Shown in pieces: positions 8,701 through 15,232 of a stretch of DNA of 35,301 nt. Location: assembly GCA_964558415.1 (NCBI GenBank), contig CAZLDI010000025.1, positions 1 to 35,301 of the forward strand, written 5' to 3'. A program made the translations under genes and the position numbers. Under the pieces are notes generated by a model. That model ran no database searches. It saw only the letters and a program-made list of their open reading frames with translations, and was not told the origin of the DNA. Position 1 is the first letter of the stretch; each line of letters opens with the position of its first letter. The stretch comes from CAZLDI01 sp964558415. GTDB lineage: Bacteria > Chloroflexota > Dehalococcoidia > SM23-28-2 > RBG-16-64-32.

Positions 8701-10325
8701 ACAGAGAAGTCCTCGTCTAACGTGCCGACGAAGGTTCCGTCGGGCTCCGCCAGCACGCGATAGTCGGCGACCTCCGGTATCGCGCCGCCGCACTGGATGG
8801 CGACGGAGCGGGCGCCGCGGCGGCCGCGCACGACACCGTTGATGCGGTCGCGGTGGAGATACGCCGCGACGGTTCCGGTGCCGACAGCGATGCCTTCGCT
8901 CATTAGCTCGACGATCTCGTCGAAGTCGGCGCGGGAGAGCTCGGAATAGGGGGTTGCGCGACGCACCAGAGCGTAGAGATCGTCCTCGTTCCAGGGCTCG
9001 CAGGCGGTCTCGGCGACGAGCTGCTGGGCTAGGATGTCCAGCGGCGCGACGGGCGGCCAGACGCGGTCGAGGCGTCCAGAGCGGACGGCGCGGACGAGGG
9101 CGGCGCACTCCACGAGCTCGTCGCGAGTGAGAGGGAAGAGGGCGCCCTTGGGGGTGCGGCCCAGCGCATGGCCGGACCGGCCTACGCGCTGGAGGAAGGT
9201 GGTGATGCTGCGCGGCGACTGGAGCTGGCAGACGAGGTCGACTGTGCCGATGTCGATCCCCAGCTCGAGAGACGCGGTTGCCACCAGCGCTTTCATCTCG
9301 CCGGCCTTGAGGCGGCGCTCCAGCGTCAGGCGCTTCTCCTTCGAGAGGCTGCCGTGGTGCGAGCCGATATGCTCCTCACCCAGGCGTTCGGCAAGCTGGT
9401 AGGCGACCTTCTCACACATGCGGCGCGCGTTGACGAAGATGATCGTGGTGCGGTGTTGCTTGATCAGCGCCGCGAGGCGGTCGTAGACGTCTCGCCACTG
9501 TTCGCCCGAGGCCACGGCCTCAAGATCCGTCGGCGGGAGTTCGATGGACAGCTCCAGGTCTCGCTGGTGGCCGGTGTCCACGATCTCGCAGTCCGGTCCG
9601 CCCGTTCGGTTCGTACGGTCGGACCCCACGAGGAACTGCGCCGCCTCCTCGATGGGGCGGACGGTGGCGGAGAGGCCGACACGGGACGGACGGGCCCTCA
9701 CCCCCAACCCCTCTCCCGCTTTGCGGGCGAGGGGAGCGGAACAGAGGTGATCGAGGCGGGCGAGCGTCAGCGCCAGGTGGCTGCCGCGCTTGTCACGGAT
9801 CAGGGCGTGGATCTCGTCGACGATGACGATCTTCACGCTGCGGAGGACCTCACGGCTGCGCTCCGCGGTGATCATCAGGTAGAGGGATTCGGGCGTGGTG
9901 ATCAAGATGTGCGGCGGGCGCTTCACAATCTGTTGGCGGTCGTATTGTGTCGTGTCGCCGGTGCGCAGAGCGACGCGGATGCCGGGGTCGGGGTAGCCCA
10001 TCTCCAATGCCAGGTCGCGGATCTCCGCGAGGGGGTCCTCGAGATTTCGCTTGATGTCGTTGCTGAGCGCCTTGAGCGGGGATATGTAGATGACCTCGAT
10101 TTGGTCCTCCAGCCCGCCGGCGGTGGACTCAGAGCGTCGCAGCAGGCGGTCGAGGCTTACGAGGAAGGCGGCGAGCGTCTTGCCGGAGCCGGTGGGTGCG
10201 GTGATTAGGGTGTCGCGATCCGCGAAGATGTGCGGCCAGCCGAGTAGCTGGGCGTCAGTTGGCGCGGCGAAGTGTCGTGAGAACCACTCGCGGACGACAG
10301 GGTGGAAGAGGTCGAGGACGTTCAT
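5784..10325 (-). CDS. lhr: Lhr-type ATP-dependent DNA helicase, full length
   Basis: This 1513-residue superfamily-2 helicase matches full-length Lhr, which unwinds DNA and DNA/RNA hybrids and is linked to DNA repair. Motifs (numbered from ATG 10325) are Walker A TAPTGSGKT near 42-50, DEIH near 170-173, GLSATV near 217 and QRVGRSGH (motif VI). The winged-helix and beta-barrel Lhr core follow, then the long C-terminal region, including GRWSLL. Ten more codons could be added from the ATG at 10355, but MNVLDLFHPVVREWF fits the family start. Two in-frame foreign segments interrupt it: about 16 residues between DEIH and SAT, and a Pro/Arg/Glu-rich tandem segment around residues 612-655. Both correspond to repetitive DNA (see repeat entries). 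The frame stays open, so the gene looks functional. Confidence 0.95.
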   Translation of the reverse strand: MNVLDLFHPVVREWFSRHFAAPTDAQLLGWPHIFADRDTLITAPTGSGKTLAAFLVSLDRLLRRSESTAGGLEDQIEVIYISPLKALSNDIKRNLEDPLAEIRDLALEMGYPDPGIRVALRTGDTTQYDRQQIVKRPPHILITTPESLYLMITAERSREVLRSVKIVIVDEIHALIRDKRGSHLALTLARLDHLCSAPLARKAGEGLGVRARPSRVGLSATVRPIEEAAQFLVGSDRTNRTGGPDCEIVDTGHQRDLELSIELPPTDLEAVASGEQWRDVYDRLAALIKQHRTTIIFVNARRMCEKVAYQLAERLGEEHIGSHHGSLSKEKRLTLERRLKAGEMKALVATASLELGIDIGTVDLVCQLQSPRSITTFLQRVGRSGHALGRTPKGALFPLTRDELVECAALVRAVRSGRLDRVWPPVAPLDILAQQLVAETACEPWNEDDLYALVRRATPYSELSRADFDEIVELMSEGIAVGTGTVAAYLHRDRINGVVRGRRGARSVAIQCGGAIPEVADYRVLAEPDGTFVGTLDEDFSVESMAGDIILLGTTSWRIRRIEQGVVRVEDAHGAPPSIPFWLGEAPGRTLELSEEVSKLREEIAAGLPSGRSPLPPDIGAAHLDPAERPREDAARPEPAGRPREDAAHPEPVRRAAEARVEGPEALVGQAGQHPSDPPTALIASLAAECGLSPEAAEQLVRYIRAQKDGLGIVPTQRDIVFERFFDEAGGMQLVVHAPFGARINRAWGLALRKRFCVSFDFELQAAASDDAMLLSIGPQNSFPLDDMFALVKPQWAQESVEQSLLVANAPMWGARWRWNATRALAILRQRQGKKTPPPIQRMKADDLMAAVFPRLVACQENVTGAIELPDHPLIRQTMHDCLHEAMDLDGLIDVLNRIESGDIRLHSRDTTEPSVFAHEMLTSKPYTYLDDAPLEERRARAVTLRRTLPEHSRDLGVLDPEAIQRVVEEATPQPRDADELHDVLLSLIAVRPGDARGWEEWFDELVAAGRAALADTSDGPFWFAVEHLAAVWKLYPGADIRPELRLPPALATQDVDEDQARLTLLRGHVECLGPVTAVELARRTGVSSGTATSGLARLEGEGVVLRGRFRPGVDEEEFCDRRLLARIHRYTLDRLRREIEPVSAADLIRFLLRWQHIAPGTQLEGKRGLLEAVAQLQGFDVPALAWERHILPSRVASYRGSWLDELCLAGDVAWARLSVRSNGEPARLASTSSATPVSLTRRIDLPWLLGGIRNGAGSEPHDRGASRDILDLLASRGALFYDDIVAGSGRLATDVERGLWDLVARGLVTADGYQALRSLMAESRRRHFRRPQRARLFRTLAAGLPSGRWSLLPHAGALLVGAPLAAPSPAHDDLAEAWAEQLLFRYGVVFRDLLQRENIGIPWREILRVLRRMEAQGLVRGGRFVAGFYGEQYARPEAVESLRKVRRIEKRGELVRVSAVDPLNLVGILTPGPRTTAVHTKSVVYRDGVPLPSEEAAELLAPSRNLTVAKAG
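8371..8460. repeat. 39-bp tandem repeat in frame inside lhr
   Basis: GGCTCAGGATGAGCGGC (8371), GGCTCAGGGCGAGCGGC (8410) and GGGTCAAGGTGAGCGGC (8449) are spaced exactly 39 bp apart. The first two units are near-identical over their full length and the third decays after about 20 bp. Because 39 is 13 codons, the reading frame of lhr is kept, and the protein shows RPREDAARPEPAG then RPREDAAHPEPVR. The flank at 8336-8380 (CCCTTCGACTCGGG...GGCTCAGGATGAG) resembles an interspersed bacterial repeat. Confidence 0.9.
9690..9737. repeat. Palindromic REP-like element inserted in frame in lhr
   Basis: CCCCTCTCCCGC (9708-9719) and GCGGGCGAGGGG (9723-9734) form a 12-bp stem with one mismatch and a TTT loop. 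They are preceded by CCCTCACCCCCAACC. This combination is a familiar interspersed intergenic repeat of many bacteria. Here it sits inside the lhr coding sequence and encodes APLARKAGEGLGVRA. Canonical Lhr proteins have only a few residues between the LARLD helix and RVGLSATVRP at this point, so the segment is an insertion of whole codons. Confidence 0.85.
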
Positions 10326-10396
10326 GCCATGAAGAATAATGCCACGCCGGGACACGGGTGTGTCAGCAGCGCAATGCGAACGTTTGTGCGGTCAGT

Positions 10397-11344
10397 CTAC
10401 GACGACGCGGCTAGGCTGTCAACAGCCGGCCTGACAACTTCAGGGGATGGACCAGCGCGGCCCAGGAAGCGGCGGATCGTGGCATGGCACTCCTCCGGGC
10501 GCTCCTCCAGCAGGAGGTGTCCCGCGCGCTCGATCATGACGACTTCAGCGTGCGGCAGCCGCCGGCGGAGGCGTCGCAAGATCAGGCCGGGCAGCACCCT
10601 TTCGCCGGCCGCCCAGAGGATGAGCACCGGCTGGGCTATGCGCTCGAAATCGATCAGCCGGTCGCGGCGGGAGTGGCGCATCATCTGAAGGAGGCCGTCC
10701 AACGAGCCGCGGATGCGCGCCGGCTTCTGGTACTCTTCGCGGACGGCGTCGGTCGCAAGGGCCCGGTCGTAGTAGGAGCGGCGGAAAAGCCGACGGCCGA
10801 GGAGCCGGGCAAAGATGGGAAGCAGCGCCCTCGTCACGAACGGGATCACGAAGACGGGAAGGCGATCACCGGAGACGCTGCCGGCAAGGACAACGCTCTC
10901 GACTCGCTGCGGCCAGGTGGAGGCAACGCGCATCGCGACGCCGCCGCCCATGGAGTGGCCGACCAGCGAGGCCTTCTCGACGCCAAGGGCGTCCATTAGG
11001 CCAACGACGAGTCGGGCTTGCGCCGTCTGGGAATAATCGGTGTCGACGCGCTCGGTATAGCCGAAGCCTTTGAGGTCGAGCGCGATAACACGATGTTCCC
11101 GCGCGAGCGCGGGTATCAGATAGCGGAAACTGAAGGTGTGGCCGCCAAAGCCATGGATCAGGATCACTGCCGGGCCGCGCCCTGCCTCGACGACGTGCAC
11201 GCCCAGGCCATCAACGTCGACGATCCGGCCGGGCTTATCCGCATCTTCCCAGTCGATGACTTCGCGTCGCCCGAATATTCGGTCCAGGGCGAACAGCGCG
11301 GCAACTGCGCCGGCGAGGACGACGATGACCTTCCTAAGATTCAT
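10397..11344 (-). CDS. Membrane-anchored alpha/beta-fold hydrolase
   Basis: This 315-residue protein starts at ATG 11344; an 11-codon longer form is possible. An N-terminal hydrophobic anchor (VIVVLAGAVAALFAL, residues 6-20) precedes an alpha/beta hydrolase domain. The oxyanion motif HGFGG is at 64-68, the nucleophile elbow GHSMGG places Ser131, and the catalytic His276 lies in RAGHLLLEERPEE. The acid position, normally Asp in the pattern WGxxD, reads WAAGE, which puts Glu248 there. Serine esterase or epoxide-hydrolase-like chemistry near the membrane is expected, with unknown substrate. It diverges from uvrC across a short gap of about 80 bp. Confidence 0.9.
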   Translation of the reverse strand: MNLRKVIVVLAGAVAALFALDRIFGRREVIDWEDADKPGRIVDVDGLGVHVVEAGRGPAVILIHGFGGHTFSFRYLIPALAREHRVIALDLKGFGYTERVDTDYSQTAQARLVVGLMDALGVEKASLVGHSMGGGVAMRVASTWPQRVESVVLAGSVSGDRLPVFVIPFVTRALLPIFARLLGRRLFRRSYYDRALATDAVREEYQKPARIRGSLDGLLQMMRHSRRDRLIDFERIAQPVLILWAAGERVLPGLILRRLRRRLPHAEVVMIERAGHLLLEERPEECHATIRRFLGRAGPSPEVVRPAVDSLAASS

Positions 11345-11421
11345 GACAGACTCTCTACTCGTCGAATGATACGACAAGGGGTAAGGGGGTGCGTCTCGCG
11401 AACCGGTAGAATGGACATGCC

Positions 11422-13290
11422 ATGACCACGGCCCCGAAGAAGCGGTTCGAAACGCAGTTGAAGGCGATGCCTGCGAAGCCCGGCGTGTACATTTTCCGCA
11501 ACGCGAAGGGAAACGTAGTCTACGTGGGGAAGGCGGCCTTGCTGCGAAATCGCGTCCGGTCGTACTTCGGGTCGATGCACGGCTTCGAGGCGAAGACGCG
11601 ACGGCTGGTGGAGCAAGTGGCGGAGATCGAGTTCATCCTGACAGGAACGGTGCAGGAGGCGCTGCTGCTGGAGGCGACGATGGTGAAGCGCCACCAGCCG
11701 TTTTTCAACGTGCGGTTGAAGGACGACAAGCACTACCCGTACCTGAAGATCGACGTCAAGGAGCAGTGGCCACGCGTGGAGATCACGCGGCGTGTGAGGA
11801 ACGACGGCTCGCGCTACTTCGGGCCATTCGCCTCCGCGGGGTCGGTGCGGCGCACGCTGGACGTGGTCAAAAAGCTGTTTCCCTGGCGGTCCTGCACGAA
11901 GGTGATTACCGGCGACGACCCGCGGCCCTGCCTGGAGTACTACATTCACCGCTGCATCGGGCCGTGCGCATCGCTCTGCACGAAGGAGGAGTACGACACA
12001 GTCATCGGGCAGACGATCATGTTCCTGGAGGGGCGAACGGACGAGATCGCGAGGGACCTACGGCGCGAGATGCAGGCCGCCTCCGAGGCGCTGCAGTACG
12101 AGCGCGCTGCGCGGTTGCGCGACCAGGTGCAGGCGATTGAGCGGACGACCGAGCGGCAGGTGATGGAGGTGCGCGACAGGACAGATATGGACGTCTTCGG
12201 GCTGGCGCGGGAGGAGCAGGAGGCGTACGTGCAGGTCTGGTTCGTGCGTAAGGGGAAGGTGATCGGGCGGGACAATTTTCAGCTCGACGGGACGGCGGAG
12301 GAACCAGACCGGCAGGTGCTGGCGAGCTTCGTCGAGCAGTTCTACGAGTCGGCGGCGTACGTGCCGCGGCGAGTGCTGCTCCCATCAAAGGTGGAGGACC
12401 AGGAGCTGATCGAAAGCTGGCTCTCCGACCGTCGGGGCGGTCCGGTGCAACTGCTGACGCCGGAGCGGGGCGAGAAGCGAGCGCTGGTGCAGCGGGCGGT
12501 GGACAATGCCCTGGAGGCGCTCCAGCAGGCGCGAGCTAGCTGGCTGGCGGACAGCGGCAAGAAGCGGGAGGCGCTGGAGCAGCTCCAGGAGGAGCTGAAC
12601 CTGCCGGCGCTGCCGCAGCGCATCGAGTGCTACGACATCTCGAACATCCAGGGGACTTCGGCGGTGGGTTCGATGGTGGTGTTCAGCGACGGGCACCCGC
12701 GAACGGCGGAGTACCGGCGCTTCCGGATCAAGGGCGTCAGCGGGGCGAACGACTTCGCGATGATGCAGGAGGTGCTGAAGCGGCGGTTCGCGCGTGCAGG
12801 GAAGGCGATAGAGGCGAGGCTTGCCCTGGGCGATGACGAACCGGAGGCCGACGAGTCCTTCGCGTCGATGCCAGACCTCGTCATAGTGGACGGCGGCAAG
12901 GGGCAGGTCTCCGCTGCGCACGACGCGATGCGGAACCTGGGCGTGGGCGGCATTCCACTGGCGGGGTTGGCGAAGCGGTTTGAGGAGCTGTACGTCGTGG
13001 ACGTGAGTGAGCCGATCGTGCTGGAGCGCACGTCGCAGGCGCTTTACCTGGTACAGCGGATACGCGACGAGGCGCACCGCTTCGCGATCACGTACCACCG
13101 GGGCGTGCGGCAAAAGAGCGGCATGCAGTCGGCGCTGGACACGATCCCGGGCGTGGGGCCGAAACGCAAGAAGGCGCTGCTGCGGAAGTTCGGCTCACTG
13201 AAGGCGGTGCGGGAGGCGACGGTGGAGGAGGTGGCAGCGACGCCGGGGTTCACGCGGTCGCTGGCGGAGAAGGTGCTGGGGGGGTTGTGA
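11422..13290 (+). CDS. uvrC: UvrABC excinuclease subunit C
   Basis: This 622-residue protein is UvrC, which makes both incisions in bacterial nucleotide excision repair after UvrA/UvrB damage recognition. Domains in order are the GIY-YIG nuclease (KPGVYIF then VVYVGKA, residues 19-38), a Cys-containing region (CLEYYIHRCIGPC), the UVR motif that binds UvrB (around residues 205-240, EALQYERAARLRDQVQ), the RNase H-like endonuclease half (ECYDISNIQGTSAVGSMVVF and DLVIVDGGKGQ), and C-terminal helix-hairpin-helix motifs (IPGVGPKRKKALLRKFGS). All parts are present. A TAGAAT box at 11407-11412 lies only nine bases upstream of the ATG, so the transcript may have little or no leader. Confidence 0.98.
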   Translation: MTTAPKKRFETQLKAMPAKPGVYIFRNAKGNVVYVGKAALLRNRVRSYFGSMHGFEAKTRRLVEQVAEIEFILTGTVQEALLLEATMVKRHQPFFNVRLKDDKHYPYLKIDVKEQWPRVEITRRVRNDGSRYFGPFASAGSVRRTLDVVKKLFPWRSCTKVITGDDPRPCLEYYIHRCIGPCASLCTKEEYDTVIGQTIMFLEGRTDEIARDLRREMQAASEALQYERAARLRDQVQAIERTTERQVMEVRDRTDMDVFGLAREEQEAYVQVWFVRKGKVIGRDNFQLDGTAEEPDRQVLASFVEQFYESAAYVPRRVLLPSKVEDQELIESWLSDRRGGPVQLLTPERGEKRALVQRAVDNALEALQQARASWLADSGKKREALEQLQEELNLPALPQRIECYDISNIQGTSAVGSMVVFSDGHPRTAEYRRFRIKGVSGANDFAMMQEVLKRRFARAGKAIEARLALGDDEPEADESFASMPDLVIVDGGKGQVSAAHDAMRNLGVGGIPLAGLAKRFEELYVVDVSEPIVLERTSQALYLVQRIRDEAHRFAITYHRGVRQKSGMQSALDTIPGVGPKRKKALLRKFGSLKAVREATVEEVAATPGFTRSLAEKVLGGL

Positions 13291-13405
13291 GGCGGCCGGT
13301 TGTTGATTCTGGATCGAGAGAATAGCGGTCGTTTCTACCCGGTTACCGCCAGAGATGCGACCAACAACGAGAGGCAGCGATATCGAAATTGGAGAGGGGA
13401 TTGAC

Positions 13406-13684
13406 ATGGTGACGGCGGGAAGAACCAAGAGCAGGATACCTCGTTTCAAAAGTCGCGAGGAAGAGGCGGAGTTCTGGGATACTCATGACACCACGGAGTT
13501 CGAGGATGAGTTCGTTGAGGTCAAGCTTCAGGTGTCGCGTCCGCTGATCCACACCCTGGCGGTGCGCATGGACGCCCGCACGATCGGCCAGCTTGCGGTG
13601 GTGGGCCGGAAGAAGGGAATCGGACCGAGCACGCTGGCGCGGATGTGGCTGCTGGAGCGGCTGGAGGTGGAGGGGAAGGGATAG
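13406..13684 (+). CDS. CopG-family antitoxin-like protein (orphan)
   Basis: This 92-residue protein starts at ATG 13406, behind a GGAGAGGGG site; an earlier ATG at 13355 is less likely. The N-terminal part IPRFKSREEEAEFWDTHDTT matches the toxin-facing segment of CopG-type antitoxins of type II toxin-antitoxin systems. The second half (VRMDARTIGQLAVVGRKKGI, then GPSTLARMWLLERL) is the ribbon-helix-helix-like DNA-binding part. No toxin gene (BrnT, RelE or HigB type) is visible on either side: uvrC ends 115 bp upstream and the cupredoxin gene converges from downstream. It may be a solitary regulator or the remnant of a pair. Confidence 0.8.
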   Translation: MVTAGRTKSRIPRFKSREEEAEFWDTHDTTEFEDEFVEVKLQVSRPLIHTLAVRMDARTIGQLAVVGRKKGIGPSTLARMWLLERLEVEGKG

Positions 13685-13708
13685 GGAACACGCGGTCGAA
13701 AGTGGACA

Positions 13709-13763
13709 CGGCGAGCGGCGGATTGGGCGCAGCGAGCAGCGGATTGGGCGCGGCGAGCAGCGC
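13709..13763. repeat. 21-bp tandem repeat between convergent genes
   Basis: GCGGATTGGGCGCAGCGAGCA (positions 13718-13738, one base over 20, listed here only to define the unit) recurs at 13739-13759 with one change. Partial copies flank it on both sides. It fills the gap between the CopG-like gene and the cupredoxin stop codon. No coding or terminator role is evident. Confidence 0.8.
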
Positions 13764-13765
13764 CC

Positions 13766-14239
13766 CTACTGGACGGTGATGACTCCCGTCATCACGGCGG
13801 GGTGGAAGTCGCAACGGAAGTCGATCTCAGCGGCGTCACCGGGGACTTGCCAGGTGAGGGCGCCGGTCTGGCCGGCCCTGATTGCGTCCGAATCGGATAC
13901 GGCGTCGTCTTCTGAGTCGTAGTCGCCATCGGCGCCGGCGACGCGCATGTTGTGGATCGAGCCGCCGTCGTTCGTGATGTCGAACGTCACTGTGGAGCCT
14001 GGCGAGACGGTGACCTCCTCCGGGTCGAAGAAGTTATCTCCCATGCTCATGGCGATCGTCTCTCCGTCACCCGGCGTGCCGTCAGGGGTGGCGGTTGCTG
14101 ACGAGGTGGGGGATGCGGCCGCGTCGCCCCCGTCATTGTCGGTCGCGATGAAGGCGCCGACGAAGGTGAGCGCCAGCGCGAGCAGTAAGAATCCGACGAC
14201 GGCCTCGGCAACGGGCAGGCGGGTGATGTCAAACTTCAT
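13766..14239 (-). CDS. Membrane-anchored cupredoxin (blue copper protein)
   Basis: This 157-residue protein has an N-terminal membrane segment (AVVGFLLLALALTFVGAFIA, residues 13-32), then a Ser/Thr/Pro-rich linker (ASPTSSATATPDGTPGDG). A plastocyanin/azurin-like domain follows. Type-1 copper ligands are His96 in SIHNMRV and, near the C-terminus, Cys143, His146 and Met150 in RCDFHPAVM. The domain probably faces the outside and passes electrons to a respiratory partner, or stores or senses copper. No partner oxidase is adjacent. A GGAGGATCTGA site precedes the ATG. The linker has the composition of an O-glycosylated spacer. Confidence 0.93.
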   Translation of the reverse strand: MKFDITRLPVAEAVVGFLLLALALTFVGAFIATDNDGGDAAASPTSSATATPDGTPGDGETIAMSMGDNFFDPEEVTVSPGSTVTFDITNDGGSIHNMRVAGADGDYDSEDDAVSDSDAIRAGQTGALTWQVPGDAAEIDFRCDFHPAVMTGVITVQ

Positions 14240-14332
14240 TCAGATCCTCCGCCAGACATTATTAGCGGAAGCCGGGGGTTACGCGCCACAGTGGGGCGGA
14301 GCGCAGTGCTACACTCGTAAACGGGAGTCGAG

Positions 14333-14989
14333 ATGACAAACACAACGGCGGACCCGCTGGACCGGGCGCGAGAGGCGCTCTTCCGAGACCTGCGACGCGA
14401 GGTGCACGACCAGAGAGTGCTGGAGGCGATGCGCGGCGTCCCGCGCGAACGCTTTGTGCCGCAGGCGCTGCGGCCAGCCGCCTATGCGAACCTGCCGCTC
14501 CCCATCGGGTACGGGCAGACGATCTCGCAGCCGCTGATTGTCGCGATGATGACGGAGGCGCTGCTGCTAAACGGCGACGAGAAGGTGCTGGAGATCGGGA
14601 CCGGCTCCGGCTACCAGAGCGCGATCCTCTCGCTGCTGGCACGCGAGGTAGTGAGCATCGAGCGGGTCGCGTCGCTGGCCGATCGGGCGACGAAGTTACT
14701 TGCCGAGCTGGGGTGCGCGAATGTAGTAGTGCACGTGTCAGGCAAGCGAGTCGGCTGGCCCGAAGGTGGGCCGTATGACGGGATTCTGGTGACGGCGGGG
14801 GCGCCGGAGGTGCCTTTCGAGCTGCTGGAGCAGCTGGGCATGGGCGGCCGGCTGGTGATCCCGGTGGGGAGCCGCGGGCTACAAGAGCTGGTGCGGATCG
14901 TGAAGACGCCGCAAGGGGCGAGGCGGCACAACCTGGGGCCGTGCCGGTTCGTGCCCCTGCTGGGGAGCACCGCCTGGCCGGAGAACTGA
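14333..14989 (+). CDS. Protein-L-isoaspartate O-methyltransferase family protein
   Basis: This 218-residue protein matches PCMT, which methylates L-isoaspartyl residues in damaged proteins using SAM. Conserved parts are VPRERFVPQALRPAAYANLP, LPIGYGQTISQPLIVAMMTE (the substrate loop) and the SAM motif VLEIGTGSGYQSAILS. ILVTAGAPEVPFELLEQL and GGRLVIPVG follow. The usual Gly-Asp-Gly after motif I is replaced: the sequence reads VSGKRVGWP where relatives have HGDGxxGW. This may weaken or alter activity. The start ATG has a GGGAG site, and a TACACT box lies at 14310-14315. Confidence 0.9.
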   Translation: MTNTTADPLDRAREALFRDLRREVHDQRVLEAMRGVPRERFVPQALRPAAYANLPLPIGYGQTISQPLIVAMMTEALLLNGDEKVLEIGTGSGYQSAILSLLAREVVSIERVASLADRATKLLAELGCANVVVHVSGKRVGWPEGGPYDGILVTAGAPEVPFELLEQLGMGGRLVIPVGSRGLQELVRIVKTPQGARRHNLGPCRFVPLLGSTAWPEN

Positions 14990-15024
14990 GCCTCCTCGAA
15001 AAAACATAAGCACCCCGGAGGCTC
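14988..15024. terminator. Inverted repeat after the PCMT gene, possible terminator
   Basis: GAGCCTCC (14988-14995) and GGAGGCTC (15017-15024) form an eight-base stem with a 21-base loop, immediately at the stop codon of the methyltransferase gene. There is no T tract after it on the plus strand, so it may only be a transcript-end structure. The rest of the gap to 15232 is unusually AT-rich near its end and holds the next gene's promoter. Confidence 0.35.
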
Positions 15025-15145
15025 CCCGTAACGCCGAAACATAAGCGGAGCCGAGCGCGGAGAGGCGCCGATCCGAACGCATGGCGCCTTCGTACAAGTT
15101 AACCGGAACAGGTGTAAGGCGTTCTCTTGCATGAGACAGAAATAT

Positions 15146-15174
15146 TTGACACAATAATCAGGCAACTATTTTAT
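15146..15174 (+). promoter_or_regulatory. Candidate sigma-70 promoter of the xerD-type gene
   Basis: A perfect TTGACA (15146-15151) is followed, 17 bases later, by TTTTAT (15169-15174); TATTTT at 15167 is an alternative -10. The stretch 15130-15240 is strikingly AT-rich in this GC-rich window. It leads to AAAGGAGGTGA at 15213-15223, a near-perfect match to the anti-Shine-Dalgarno sequence, nine bases before ATG 15233. This is the strongest expression signal I see in the window. Confidence 0.6.
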
Positions 15175-15232
15175 GTTTATCAACAAAATCCGAGCGAATC
15201 AGCTAGACAGCGAAAGGAGGTGAAAATAGAAT

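Noticed and set aside
7470..8720. Long plus-strand frame opposite lhr
   Set aside because: It is antisense to conserved Lhr helicase sequence and has no recognisable motif.
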